Positions 29,857-41,492 are shown, numbered from the stretch's first letter. The stretch is 64,000 bases of DNA from Favolaschia claudopus (GCA_037176885.1 JAWWNJ010000063.1:310001-374000); one strand, 5' to 3'. Made by a program: numbers and translations. Notes: generated by a model from the sequence alone, not told the origin.

Positions 29857-32191
29857 AGCCTCGCTCGAGCCCCAACCGTCTCAACGCCCGGCTCGCTCGA
29901 GCGGTGGCTCGAGCCCACTTAACTCAGGATATCGTGTTTATATTCAAGTAATACATATCCTACAAGATGAGTTGGACTCGAGCGGCTCGAGCTGACTACC
30001 CGCTCGAGCCAAGATCCGCTCGAGCCAAGATCCGCTCGAGCCAAGATCCGCTCGAGCCACTCACCCGCTCGAGCCACCGATCTGCCCGAGCCGACCAAGC
30101 GCTTGAGACGAGCTCCCGCTTTGAGCTGTCTACTCGCTCGAGCCAAAAACCCACTTGAGCCGGCACTGCGGTGATTTCTGCGACGAATGTGAAGAGTGAG
30201 TGAAGGAACAAACTATCACTCACAAATTGTGAGTGCCAACTTGTCCTGGATGGCCGGCTACGAGCGACGTCGGCGTCCGTCAGCTCAGTCAGAAAGACGC
30301 CAAAATCCGATAATCATTGAGCGACGTCTGAGTCAGCTTGGTGCGGTACGATGCCACTGCGATTGATTTTGGGTGGGCAGCATGAAAAAGGTTGGCAACA
30401 AGATTTGAACAAGATCATGTAACCTCCCTCAACGCATGACGCGTTCTAACTTCTTGACCAAAGACAGACGGGTGCGATCGTGTTGGCGCCGCCGGGCGGA
30501 ACGTGCTGTGGTAACACTGGCTTGATGGTGGGTTCCAGATTGTTCAGCAGGCCGCCGAGTGTATCACAGATTGAGATTTAGGGCTGGCGAATGAAACTAA
30601 ATATGTGGGATTCGGCGTTGGTGGTGGTGGTGGCAAAGAAGAAGGAGCGTGATACGTGACCGTGACAAATTCATATTTGGATCGCCTTTGTGGAGTATTG
30701 ATGTCACTGTTGACAAGTAGGGCCCAGTCTCCTACCCAGCCTCACTTCCGAGTGTTGGGGAGTCACTGAGGGCGTAGATTCACCGTAAATTCACTATGTG
30801 TAATATTGATTGACAAATCTGATCTTATCACTCCCGAACTTCAAACCCCCAACACTCTCCAGGGAGGCTGGCATAAAACAACCGAATAAACAACATAGCC
30901 ACCTGCTTGAACAACTTTTTCCGTTCGTCGGCTTGTCATCTGCATCAACCATATAAAAAAGTGGGGAAGCCTTCAAATGCTCTCTTCAGTAGCTTGGACT
31001 TCAGCACCCATTTTCTTGGGCCACAAGATTTCGACGACGAATATTTTTCCGAAATGTGGCTATGTTGTTTACGGTTGTTTTATGCCAGCCTCCCTGGAGA
31101 GTGTTGGGGGTTTGAAGTTCGGGAGTAATAAGATCAGATTTGTCAATCAATATTACACATAGTGAATTTACAGTGAATCTACGCCCTCAGTGACTCCCCA
31201 ACACTCGGAAGTGAGGCTGGGTAGGAGACTGAGTAGGGCCACACAACGCGCCGCTTGTCTTCTCCTGACCACCACACTGTGACCACACTTCCCTGGACTT
31301 TGCAATGTCAACGGCTCCCGCCTTCTCTCGCCTGCCTCGATCGCTCATCGCTATCATTGTATCGGATATCCATGCCCTCACAGCCTACAGGTCGTGTCGA
31401 CTCGGACGCCGGATGGACTCTCACTGCCAGTGGCAAACTTCTCAGTCTCCTCCTGCCACCACTGGCACCAATGCACCAACAACATCCGCCGCGGAAATTT
31501 GGGTATGATACCGCGACATCTATTGTTGAAGTACTCTATTTCTCACCTATATCACAGCCGCTACTGAAGCATTCTACGATCAAAATCGACTCCAACCCAC
31601 CTTACTGACTCGAGTGACCTGAAGGATTTATACTGATCTATCTGCCTTGAAATATGCAAGTACGTGCCATCAGTGGCATCATCTCTGCTGACGCACACAA
31701 TGGATGAATTAGCTAGCTGCGAGGGTTGACGAATAGGTCACTTTCGTTACCGCCTCCGAAAATGCTTACCAGTAGGTGGCAAAATCTGAGTATAGGTTTC
31801 TTCATTGCTGATCGAACTGTTCTATAGTAGATTAACAAGTCAAGCCTGGACTTCAATTGCTACATGGTGAGGTTACAACTAAAAGCTAATCTAATAGCCA
31901 CCCGCGTAACTTTTAGTTGTTTGACTTCAGCGCTAACTCGAGGCTCGAGCGAGTGAGTAGCTCGAGCTGGAGTTGTCTTGAGCGGGCGCGTAGCTCGAGC
32001 TGGACTTGGCTCGAGCAGATGGTGGGCTCGAGCGGATGGTGGGCTCGAGCTGGAGTTGGCTCGAGCCAAAGTTATGTATTATAGTAGTGGGTAAAATTCA
32101 AATATACTCTTTTCATTCAAGTGGACTCGAGCCACCGCTCGAGCGGCTCGAGTGAGCCGGGCGTTGAGACGTCTGGGGCTCGAGCGAGGCT
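29857..32191. mobile_element. Transposon-like element with CTCGAG-rich inverted terminal arrays
   Basis: The left end (from 29857) and right end (to 32191) are inverted copies: AGCCTCGCTCGAGCCCC, then GTCTCAACGCCCGGCT and CTCGAGCGGTGGCTCGAG, match the reverse complement of the other side. Behind these, arrays of about 11-12 CTCGAG palindromes extend to about 30170 on the left and back to about 31925 on the right, in opposite orientation. No transposase frame lies between. A separate foldback element is nested at 30726-31231. No convincing target-site duplication was found at the outer ends, so exact termini are uncertain. Arrays of short motifs near the ends resemble subterminal transposase-binding repeats (inference). 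Confidence 0.65.
30726..31231. mobile_element. Foldback/MITE-like element, ~180-bp inverted repeats
   Basis: 506 bp. The left arm begins CAGTCTCCTACCCAGCCTC and the right arm ends in its exact reverse complement. The arms continue as near-perfect inverted repeats for about 180 bp (for example CTCCAGGGAGGCTGGCATAA and its complement). Flanks are AGTAGGGGCC (30716-30725) and AGTAGGGCC (31232-31240), a target duplication of about 9 bp with one G difference. There is no internal gene. The same terminus is found on the element at 58812-59538. Long TIRs with 9-bp duplications suit Mutator-like non-autonomous elements (inference). Confidence 0.85.
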
Positions 32192-32860
32192 CCCGGGGCG
32201 ACAGCATCGTAGATTATGCGTTGCAGAGTCTCCTGCAAGCGGGACTGAAAACTCAACTTGTACTGCCGATGTCAAAGCTCGGATACGCGCCCGAACACGA
32301 AACAGTGATGACGTGAACCCCGACACAGTTGATTCTAATGATGCGCCCAGCCTCCGAAAACTTTTCGGCGTGATTGTAATATCGAACGTCGGAGGATCAA
32401 TCAACGATTTTCGTCCCGTTTCAGACTTGCGGAGGAAATTGGTGCCTACGCCTGAACCAATTTGGGTGATCAATTATGTAACTATTAACTTGTACGCGCC
32501 GCCCTTCTCGTTCTATAGTAAGTAAAGTTGGCAGAGTAGTATGCGCAGCGGTTATCTACATGCTGGATCTACCTCTGCAGTACTTATGACCAGTCAATCG
32601 TTTGTGATTCACGATGGGACACAAAATTGAACTATCACGTGGATGTTCAACTTTCGTAATGACTCTGAGGTGAAACATTGGCAAGTTGACCCTTGATGCT
32701 TTTGTTCATGCTGCTTTCTCAGAGAAGCCCATAGCGGATGCAATTATCACTCGTAGGGGGAGACTTAGAGTAAACTGATAGTCGGCCGAGCGTTCGTAGT
32801 TTATGAGCATTCAGTTGTTCAGCAAAGAAGAAAATTTCAACCACTCGTCACGTGAAAGGT

Positions 32861-32895
32861 TCAACTTTCGTAATTGATCCCAACCAAACAACGCG
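32861..32895 (+). promoter_or_regulatory. Conserved upstream element of U1-like gene 1
   Basis: A 35-bp block (TCAACTTTCGTAATTGATCC, then CAACCAAACAACGCG) located 57-91 bp upstream of the RNA start. It is identical at 42961-42995 upstream of the second copy, while surrounding bases differ. A CACGTG lies just upstream in both. It is the likely snRNA proximal or upstream promoter element. Confidence 0.6.
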
Positions 32896-32918
32896 TGGTC
32901 CGTGCACTTCAACCTTGG

Positions 32919-32925
32919 TATAAAA
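32919..32925 (+). promoter_or_regulatory. TATA box of U1-like gene 1
   Basis: TATAAAA 27-33 bp before the predicted RNA start at 32952. The second copy has TATAAA at the same distance. Confidence 0.6.
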
Positions 32926-32951
32926 TCTTCACCCAATCTTCTGAGTAACTC

Positions 32952-33126
32952 ATACTTACCTTGATGGCACAGGCCCCTTCACCTACCTGGGTCTGTGGGC
33001 CGTGGGATCACTCCATAGCACGGCGACCTTGTCCATACAGAGTGCGCCTGCGGCTTGTATGTGCTTAGGTGCATGCACCGTCTCAATATTTTCCTGTCCC
33101 ACCACGGCCACTCGGCTGGGTGGGCC
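32952..33126 (+). ncRNA. U1 spliceosomal snRNA-like gene, copy 1
   Basis: About 175 nt. The 5' end ATACTTACCT is the invariant U1 sequence that pairs with 5' splice sites. A GGCACAGGC segment can pair with GCCTGCGG downstream, as expected for the long-range stem closing the four-way junction. A GGATCACTCC stretch recalls the U1-70K loop and CCATAGCACGG the U1A-type loop (AUUGCAC). Near the 3' end an Sm-like site (CAATATTTTCC) precedes a strong terminal hairpin, CCCACC...GGTGGG, then a T-run. The whole body is identical in the inverted copy at 42720-42894 while the flanks have diverged, as expected for a functional RNA. Domain assignments inside the molecule are by eye, not folded. Confidence 0.75.
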
Positions 33127-33465
33127 TTTTTTTACGATGTTCCGGTCGCCTAACCCTAACCCTATGTACACCAGAAATAAATCGCTTTGACCTTCCTGTT
33201 TCGACGATTTGTATAAAGTCTTGATCCGCTCATGTAAGAACATGTCGTACCTCCACATCATCTAGGGTATGTTGAAAGATGCGGAAGATGTGATTCTTAG
33301 CTGAAATATCTCTGTAAACTCATTCGTGAATTCCACCCTGTTCCACCACACTATGTATCTCAACTGAAATTCGAAGGCGCTAAAGTACCGATGTAACCAG
33401 GTTATGCAGCAATTTCTACGCAAGATGCAATACATATATAATTACGAGTGGATAATTTTGTGCTG
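33127..33465. other. Spacer between U1-like gene 1 and the M28 peptidase 3' end
   Basis: Contains the telomere-like motif and diverged repeat sequence shared with the second U1-like copy to about 33260, then presumed 3' UTR of the minus-strand peptidase gene. No gene recognised. Confidence 0.4.
33149..33163. repeat. Short telomere-like motif (CCCTAA) in the 3' flank of U1-like gene 1
   Basis: About two and a half CCCTAA units (CCTAACCCTAACCCT). The same motif sits in the same place beside the second copy (42684-42697). It is too short to be a telomere; interstitial. Confidence 0.7.
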
Positions 33466-36400
33466 CTAAACCACAACAGTACCGGCGACACACCCAATCA
33501 ACATCGCATCCACCGTACCACCCGTCTTCTCATCTAACCACGCATCCAGATTCTCAAGAACCTGCATCGCAGGTCCGCTTTGTGCTTTCACAGCCTTCTT
33601 CCCCGGCCACATCGCGTTCTCCTGCATACCGATGAAGTTGAAGAGAATCCCGCCAGTGCCGTTCACCACGAGGTCGAGAGTCCATGTGTCGATTTTGTAA
33701 AACGATGCCTCCTTGACGTGATGCCGCGCATATTCTGGCGGTGGATTGTTGTCTAGATTCCATTTGAGGACATGCGCGTCGAATGAGATCACTGATAGAA
33801 ATGTGAGTATCGAATATATACGAGAGAGAATGGAACGCGCCAGTCCATATGAGCCCGGGGTGATCTACTTGCAGCGTGAAACTTCGCGTCCCCGCAGCAA
33901 GGTCGACGACATCGTTGGTCGCAACTAAGCGAAAGCTCTTCGTCCACGGTGAAGTATAGTGGGTGTCTTTCGAGAGCTCGATTTTATACGGCGATAAGAA
34001 CTACGCAGGAGGTCAGTCGGCTCCAGTCGGAGGATTAATGCTAACATACCGCAGAGAACGGATACAAAGAGTCCCAGTCTGCGTTGTACTCGTTCATGAT
34101 CAAGGGCACCGGATCCGCCTCCGCAACGGACGGGCTCGCAAACTGTGCCGAAATATCGGTCACAAGCTCATGGAACCTGGGTGCACCGTCAGCCGACGCG
34201 ATATGCAAATGTCTTTCGTTCGTGGTGACCTATGCCTCTTTAGTTCAAGTATATTAAATGAAAACAGTAACATACGTTCTCCAAATGCAACACGAATAAC
34301 CGCTTCTGATGCATCTCGTCGAACACGTCTTTGCGGGCGTAGATGGCCATACTGGCAAGAGTTACGGCGCTCAAAACGATGACCATCTGGCGGAGCGAAT
34401 TCCTGCCAAAGCGATGCGCGAACGGAATCGCAAGCGGCATAGCTTGTGCTCCGAGAATGGAGACAAGAGTAGCGACAATGTTGTCTGCGGGAACGTTTCC
34501 CAGTCGGCCGGTCTAGAATATTGAACATTCAGTTGGGACTTCGTATGACAATTGAAGAAATATCTACAAGTGGCACGAAGACTTCGAGGGTCGGGATCAG
34601 GAAGAGAGTTCCAAACATGAGCTGTACGGATTGTCCCAAAACATACGCCCCTAACGAAACCTCCCCCGCTCGGGTGGCGAAGACTACATTGTTGAGCAGT
34701 AAGGAAGAGAAAAGCGGTATACTAGCGATAAAGAACATCGCAGCAGATCCGACATTGAGCAATTGGACAACTACGGCCGCGGCGGCCTGTAGTATCACTA
34801 CCGACGAAAACACCGTCTTCTCGTCTGTAGTGCGTAGAAGTAGCTGAGATGCGAGACCACCTGTCGTATAACAATAATAGATCAGTCACCAACTTAGAAC
34901 TCAGTCGAAACGGGATTCGGAATGACTAACCAAGCAACGTCGCAGGCGCGTACAACCCTATCGCAGCAAAATGCCCGCCCGCAAACCAGCTCATCCCCTT
35001 TCCCAGCCCATGCTGCATAATCAACGCAACGACGTTGGCGGAAAGGATGCTTCCCAGCAGTCCAGTCATCACAGCCAGAATCCCGCGCGGCTGCCCGGAC
35101 CACACTGATCGCGTCAAACGAAGAGCGCTCAAGAAAAGGGCGCCGTAGATCAGTTTGGCGGTGGAAAACCTGTACATGAGGAAGTGGGATAGGAGCGAGT
35201 AGAATACGAGGTGCGGCTTCTTGCGCTCGAAGTTCGCGAGTTTCGGGATGGGAGATCCCGGTGCAGTTAGGTATTTGATTAGTGCGAGGGTGTTTTCGCC
35301 CATGTTCTGCGTAAAACAGCGATGGGCGCGGGGTATTACGAGAAAAAATATTGTTTACCTGGGCAACACCGGCTTGAATATTTTCTACAAGATCCTGGGA
35401 GCCAGTCAGGGGTTGGAGGAATAAATACGAGATAATCAGCTACCTTGCGCATATGGTACAGATAGCTGTTCCCAACGATTGCAATCTATCGCATTGCCGT
35501 CAGATCATGCCCTCGATTGAGCCTAAAATAACACTAACATCCAATCCGGGAACGTCTAAATATTCCTCAAATTGGCGAAAGTCGGTGTCGGAGAGCATAA
35601 CACCAGAGTTGAAAACGTCGTTAGCGAATATTGTGCCAAATGGCCGTGGTACATGCGAATAAGCTTCTACCATCTCTTCCGAGGTGGCTTGGAAGAGTAA
35701 TTCGCGACCCGTCGTGCCAGCAGCTTCAAGATTGATAACCGCGCGGACACTTGGCCAATGGCCGATTTGTCAGTGACGAAAAGCGGGGCGGTGACAAACG
35801 CCGACTCACGTATGCGCAATGGGATGCTGAGTGGAGAAAAGATGGGAGGCGTCTTGCAGCGATTCTTCAGCGTTATTGAATACTGTTCTCTCAGCAATAA
35901 GACAGCGGTTTTTCTGAGAAAAACAATGGCGCGCACAGAAGATAACGGCGTGTGCGGGGGACCATGCCGGGGTGTCGCCGAGGACTCTGATGCAGTCGAG
36001 CATGATACCGACGGAGATGGCGTCGTCCGCAGCACCGGGACTTGGTAATGTGCTGTCTAGGTGCGAGTTGAGGAGCAATGCGTGCTCTTTGCCCGCGTCG
36101 GTGCCGTCGGATATGCGTACGACGATGTTGGTGAGGTCTGAAAGAATGAAAACACGTCCAGTGAGCGACAAGGAAAGCAAGAATGCGCACTTTGATAGCT
36201 CTTGTAAAGCCGCTTCCCCATCATGTCGAAGCGATGAGTCCCGCTCCCCTCCTGCCTCCAGACCTCGCACTGAAGTTTGCGACCCTTGTCTTGATTGATG
36301 ACGCGCTCGCAATTCCGGCGGGCCTCTTCTGCTTGCTGAACCATCCAGGTGTCAGCCAGAGCGTGCTCGTGTGTTCCGACCGTCCGGTATCCAATATCTT

Positions 36401-36701
36401 CTGAAAGATACTTTGCATATCCCAGTATTCGTGCTTCAGATATCTGCGGTAGATTCGTGCGTGGGTTTATTCTGTCCTATAGACGTCAGATGAGTTTTCG
36501 GACAGTCATTTGCGCGTACAAGGCAGTCTCAGGTAGGGGAAGATCTAACAATGGGCAATATTAGAGCGAGAAAATCGGGGAAAAAAGCTAGGGAGACGCG
36601 CAGTAATGCTCCCTCAGAGCCAAAAGGAAGCCTCCGAGTAGGCAAGGGCTCAGAATGAGCAAAGAGCGTCCAAGACCCCATTTCGGGGATGCGATACTCA
36701 T
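33466..36701 (-). CDS. M28 family ER-type membrane metallopeptidase (ERMP1-like, 13 exons)
   Basis: Exons (complement): 36598-36701, 36191-36471, 35937-36137, 35810-35882, 35539-35749, 35444-35485, 35359-35394, 34931-35306, 34568-34860, 34276-34512, 34050-34229, 33841-34000 and 33466-33791; 2520 nt, 839 residues. An N-terminal signal anchor (SLLILSPCLLGGFLLAL) precedes the zinc-peptidase domain: NSHLDS with first ligand His, PGAADDA (bridging Asp), NNAEES (catalytic and ligand Glu), NLEAAGTTGRELLFQ and SYLYH (last His). About 8-9 hydrophobic helices follow, then a lumenal C-terminal domain (FDAHVLKWNLDN). This architecture is that of ER metallopeptidase 1/Fxna-type enzymes. Exon 12 seems to end in a GC donor. 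A MITE lies 11 bp upstream of the ATG. Confidence 0.88.
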
Positions 36702-36711
36702 GGTAGCCGAG

Positions 36712-37128
36712 TAGTCTCGTACGCACGACCCTCATGACATCCCAATTTGGGAGCCCTGTCATGAGGGTCTGGGCTGGAACCAGCCGCGGAGGAGGACATG
36801 AAGCTCTAATTTTCTCGGATTTGAGCGGTCTTGTTTGCTTACCTCCAACCCGTATCCCGCAGATTTTTGGAGACAAAGTTTGAGGTATATAGTGTAAGAG
36901 CTCTCTCAATTATTTTCAGATTTATTCTACATCTTTGTGTAACGCAGGAAGGGACAGAAACCTTCGGGGTCCTTGTCAGTGGCAGTGACAGCCGGACTCT
37001 CAGGGCGTCAAAACGCCGGGGTCCCACTCTTAAGAGCTTCATGTCCTCCTCCGCGGCTGGTTCCAGCCCAGACCCTCATGACAGGGCTCCCAAATTGGGA
37101 TGTCATGAGGGTCGTGCGTACGAGACTA
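36712..37128. mobile_element. MITE with ~93-bp inverted repeats in a divergent promoter
   Basis: 417 bp. It begins TAGTCTCGTACGCACGACCC and ends in the exact complement. The inverted arms extend about 93 bp (36712-36805 against 37035-37128), including CATGACATCCCAATTTGGGA. It is flanked by a perfect 9-bp target duplication GTAGCCGAG (36703-36711 and 37129-37137). It has no gene of its own; open frames that run through it are chance. It sits between the start codons of the M28 peptidase (36701, minus) and the membrane protein (37230, plus). The terminus is unrelated to the CAGTCTCC family. Confidence 0.9.
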
Positions 37129-37229
37129 GTAGCCGAGAGAAAGGTGGGACGCGATCGACAGCAAAGTGGCGGTCACATAGTCACCGTCACGCACATTGTC
37201 ACAGTCACTCTCTCTTGTTTCCTCCCACC

Positions 37230-37706
37230 ATGGCGCAGACGATCCACTGGATTTATAGGCTCTTTTTCTTATATATCGAGCCCATATCTGCTCTGGCAGG
37301 CGCTTACTACGCCGCCTTCCAACCAGACAACTATCTCAGAGACCTCAGTCTTCCGGGTCTTCAATTGGATACGCCTTCATTGACGACACAGAATAAAATG
37401 GTGTTGCTTCAACTGGCCAATCTGTACTTGCTCTTTGCGTTAAACGAGCACCTGGTCCTATCATCCACCAATTCTTTGAAAACTTGGCGCCGTCTGCTGT
37501 TCGGCTTGCTGGTTGCCGATTTTGGTCATTTGGTTAGCATGGCACCGCTTGGAGCGGACGTGTTCTGGCGAGTGGCCGATTGGAATGCTATGGTTTGGGG
37601 AAGTGTCGGATTTGTTTATGCCGGCGCCAGTATGAGGATGTCCTTCCTTGCTGGGCTGGGGCTTGGATCTGAAGAAAGTCCAGGGGACAGACCAAAGACT
37701 CAATGA
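37230..37706 (+). CDS. Small four-helix membrane protein (DUF7704-like)
   Basis: Single exon, 158 residues, ATG at 37230 in perfect context (CCCACCATGG). I reject an in-frame start far upstream because it would run through the MITE. Hydrophobic segments at residues about 7-27 (YRLFFLYIEPISALAGAYYA), 55-72 (LLQLANLYLLFALNEHLVL), 82-101 (LLFGLLVADFGHLVSMAPLG) and 113-134 (WGSVGFVYAGASMRMSFLAG). The pattern, with IEP and NE in the helices, resembles small fungal membrane proteins annotated DUF7704. Function unknown. Divergent from the M28 peptidase gene. Confidence 0.75.
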   Translation: MAQTIHWIYRLFFLYIEPISALAGAYYAAFQPDNYLRDLSLPGLQLDTPSLTTQNKMVLLQLANLYLLFALNEHLVLSSTNSLKTWRRLLFGLLVADFGHLVSMAPLGADVFWRVADWNAMVWGSVGFVYAGASMRMSFLAGLGLGSEESPGDRPKTQ

Positions 37707-38361
37707 AGGTAAATCATCTCAAGCTCGTTCCGCACAATGTTAATCAAGCTTGAAGGATCACAGTGTGGCCCCACTCAGACTTGTTCGTCTATTTGGCGCA
37801 GAAATCATTCCGAGCTTTTCAATGTCCAGTGGATTTACCACTCGTGTTGACCGGCGATTTGTGCAGGCCAACCGATACTAGCCATCATCAAACTAACCCC
37901 GAATCTTTAGCTATCCGGTGTGGCATGGTCATTTTTGACAGCTCTACCGATCTTCGCCTTTGACTCCCAATACGATATTGACATTCCTCGCGACATTCAC
38001 AAATAAGCAGAGAAACTTTTTGGTAGCGTCCCGTTGGCAGTTGCTTTTCTGTCGATTGCCGCTCGTTTCCCCATCCTAGACCAGAGGGCCATTCGATTTG
38101 AATCTAGCTCTTCTGACTTGAGCCGTATTCAGTTCTGAATAGTTCTGAATATGGACTCAGACTATCGGAGGGCTCGACAAATACTCCGGTGGTCGTGAAC
38201 GGCCCGTGATCCGCACCCATTCCGACGTTCCAAGTCGGGCGTCGCAGCGTGTGATTCTCCCCGCGGCTTGGCACCCATCCGCACACCCGTAAACAGAGAT
38301 AGACACCAATCAGATGAGCTGCCGCCGCGCTCGCTGCATTCTTTGAACCTTCTCCACCACC
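37707..38361. other. Intergenic spacer upstream of the P450 gene
   Basis: About 650 bp: the 3' region of the small membrane protein gene and the presumed P450 promoter. A small direct repeat (AGTTCTGAATAGTTCTGAAT) occurs at 38132-38151. No gene recognised. Confidence 0.4.
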
Positions 38362-41077
38362 ATGCCCGTCCTTACCCCAGGCGCCATTTTCCTCCTCCGC
38401 GCCAGTCCCCTCCTCTCCCTCCCCCTCCTCGTCGGCTTTGGCCTTCGCCCACTCTCCATATCCCTCAATGGCCCCACCTTCCCATCCTGGCTTCCAGCCC
38501 TTCTCTCAATCCTTAGTCTTCCTCTGTACATATTCGTGCGCGTCGTCCTCCGCGACTGGCGCAATCGCCGTGCGGCACAAGCTCTCGGTGCGCGCCTGGT
38601 CCCTGTCAAGAAGGGCAAATCATTCGGGAGCGTCGACTTGCTCACTCAATTGCGGTATAATAGGAAGCATGGGTATCCCGGTGCGCTCTCTAGACGATTT
38701 GTGCTTGCATTCATTCAATCGAGCTTCCAGCGGACGGCTTGACCGAATTCGTCCAAGAGATCGGACCCGTCGTCAATATTAAAGTCTTATGGATGGACAC
38801 GATACTCACCGTCGCTCCGGAGCACATCAAGCTCATTCTCTCCACCGATTTCCCAAATCATGTGAAAGGTGTGTATTTCAAGATGTTTTCGATGCCTGCC
38901 GACCGTTGAGTTCCAGGTGACCGATTCAAAAACGGGATGCGCAGCGTCCTCGGTGTGAGTGTTTTTCCCTTACTCGAGCTCGATTAACGTCTGACAATTT
39001 CAACTAAAGACGGGGGTGTTCAACTCTGATGGTGTGTTGCCCAGAATCGATCTCATTCTCCGCTGAAACCACAAAGGCGACCAATGGAGATTCCACCGTC
39101 AAATGACTCGCGTTCGTTCTTCCCTTCTTTGATTTCTCGCAATCGTTAACAACCCTGATACAGCCCTTCTTCGCCCGCGACCGCATCAGCGACTTCGACA
39201 TCCTCGATCGCCACGCAGACGAAGTCGTCTCCATCCTCAAACAACGCAACAAGGCCGGTTACGCCGTGGATTTCCAGGTACCCAAAAATATACTCTTCAG
39301 TAAAACAAATACATCTCACTAACGACACCATAGGACCTCATCGGTCGCTTCACCATGGACTCCGCCAGCGAATTCCTGTTCAACACCTGTGTCAACAGCC
39401 TCAAAGCCAGCGTCCCCTACCCGCACAACGTCGCTTTCCCTCCTCCGCAAACCGCCGCCCCCGAAGCGCAAGCCGCGCTCAAATTTGTCAGCGCCTTCAC
39501 GCTAGCGATGAACCGCATCGCCGACCGCGAGGTGTTGGGACGTATTTGGCCGTTGTTTGAGATTTTCGGGGACAAGACGGTGGAGCCGATGCGCGATATT
39601 AGTGAGTATTTGGATCCGATCATTTTGGCGGCGATGGAAAAGAAGAGGACTGGGGTGCAGAAGGACAGCGAGAAGGATGGGGGTAGTGATGGGCTGAGTT
39701 TGTTGGAGGAGTTGCTTGAGACGACTTCTGGTGCGTGTTAACTTCTGTTGATCGTGATTCGGACTCTGAGAAATGTCACAGATCCCAAAATTCTCAAGGA
39801 CGAAATGTAAGAGTCACGCATACTTTTTATCTGAAAATCGTTGAAAGGAATTTCGTAGATTGAACATGCTGCTTGGTACGTGACTCGACTCTTGTCCAAC
39901 CTGCACTGACTTACCTGGAACCAGCCGGACGAGACACCACCATGCATACATTGACGGTCGTTCTCTATTTGTACGACAAATCCTTCGAAAAGTCCTTGAT
40001 CATACTCACCTCGCAAATCGTAGCTTCACCATGTATCCGGACGTCTGCGCTCGTGTTCGTGAGGAGGTTCTCGCTCACGTTGGGCCGACTCGCAGACCCA
40101 CGTACGACGATATCAAGGACATGAAGTTCCTTCGTGCTGTGCTCAACGGTACGCATCTCCTTCATCTTTGCGTTAACGAAAATGCTGAGAGAGGGATCGT
40201 TCAGAAACCATGCGACTCTACCCATCCGTGTGCGTGTATATTCAGGCTCGAATTGACGCCATACTAATCCCGAGTTTACAGTCCATTCAATGTTCGGTAA
40301 GCAAACAACATGTTGTTGGGCATCTTTCTCTCTATTCATCCTGAAACTCTAGGGAAAATCTCAAGGCGACTGTCTGGCCTTCGTTAGATCCCAACGAGAA
40401 GCCTCTGTACATTCCGGCGGGTTCGAAGTTCGTTATGCCTTGATTTCATAGCCGATGATCTAACTCTCTCCAGATTGCCTTACTCCGTGTTCATGATGCA
40501 TAGGCGTAAGGATCTTTGGGGTCCAGATGGTTCGAAATATCTCTCACTCTATCTTGTCTTCCCGATCCTTGATGACATTTGCAGCTGAGGAATTCTCACC
40601 CGACCGATTCCTGGATGAAAGACTACAGAAGTATCTTCTCAAGAACAGCTTCCAATTCCTCCCGTACGTTCCATCTACTTCCTCGATCTTTCCGTCCTTG
40701 CCAATAAAAAATATATTGCAGATTCAACGCTGGACCCCGAATCTGTCTTGGACAACAAGTTTGTTTTCGCCGTCGCACTTTCGTCATGATTGACCACTCA
40801 ACCTGTTTGCAGTTCGCATATAACGAAATGTCGTTCATGATTATCCGCCTCCTGCAATCATTCTCCTCGTTCTCGCTTGACGAGGCGGCCTTCGCTCCTG
40901 GTGCCTTACCTCCGGCTGAGTGGGCAGCGTGCGCTGGACGAAAGGGTGTTGAGAGATTCCGACCCAAGCTACATTTGACTATGTCTACGACGGTAAGCGG
41001 TCTCCTTGATCAGCCGTTTTGATTATTGACCAGCCACTCGATAGGATGGTTTGTGGATCAAGACTCAGGATGCCTGA
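38362..41077 (+). CDS. Cytochrome P450, CYP63-like, intron-rich
   Basis: ATG at 38362 (CACCACCATGC); first exon to 38680; last exon 41045-41077 ([10 protein letters not shown]). I read about 16-17 exons joined by GT-AG, without summing every one. An N-terminal membrane anchor ([17 protein letters not shown]) leads into [12 protein letters not shown]. Then come [20 protein letters not shown] (C-helix), the I-helix AGRDTT (near 39925), ExxR as ETMRLYP (near 40205) and the heme-binding loop [20 protein letters not shown] spliced across 40724-40830, with Cys as thiolate ligand. The C-helix wording recalls the basidiomycete CYP63 clan (fatty-acid/alkane and xenobiotic oxidation). A reductase partner is not in the window. 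Substrate unknown. Confidence 0.88.
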
Positions 41078-41492
41078 TCGGGTGTTTGCGCTGTTCGTCA
41101 TCTACTTCTACTTTTCGTTTCTACACACTTTTCCTTATCCAGTGTGCCGTACATTGTTCCGTTTTGGCGCTCATTGCAGCGGTAGCTTATATTCGGCCCA
41201 AGTACGTACCTTGTGGTTAATGTAGACAATCGACTGCAAAGTGTTACTGTTGTGAGACCAAATCTGACACCGAGACGAACTGGATCAAGTATCAAGGAAA
41301 TAGGACAGGTATGAGGGTATCATTACGTTCAGAACGCCCGACAATATTTTTCTCCGCTCAGTAAAAGTCTAGGGGAAATCGGTCAATCTTCAAGCTGTCC
41401 GCCTGAGATGCATAAGCAAAAATAGGCGAATTTGAAAACAGATTAGTAGACGTACCTTTATCCCCCACCCGATACAAACCACCGCAAATCAC
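41078..41492. other. Convergent spacer between P450 and ankyrin gene
   Basis: About 415 bp holding both 3' untranslated regions. Nothing else recognised. Confidence 0.4.

Noticed and set aside
33149..33163. Chromosome end or telomere.
   Set aside because: Only two to three TTAGGG-type units, with unique genes on both sides.
32983..33261. Open frames over the U1-like genes (both copies) as proteins.
   Set aside because: They are translations of the RNA gene. The base-level identity, including the 5' U1 sequence and hairpin, fits RNA rather than protein conservation.
36529..36909. Minus-strand open frame reading out of the MITE into the M28 gene as the peptidase N-terminus.
   Set aside because: The ATG at 36701 gives a proper signal anchor and splices in phase to the conserved exon 2. 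The longer frame is a different frame running through the element.
36831..37706. A 291-residue form of the small membrane protein with a long N-terminal extension.
   Set aside because: The extension is translated MITE sequence. The ATG at 37230 has an excellent context and begins the hydrophobic protein.
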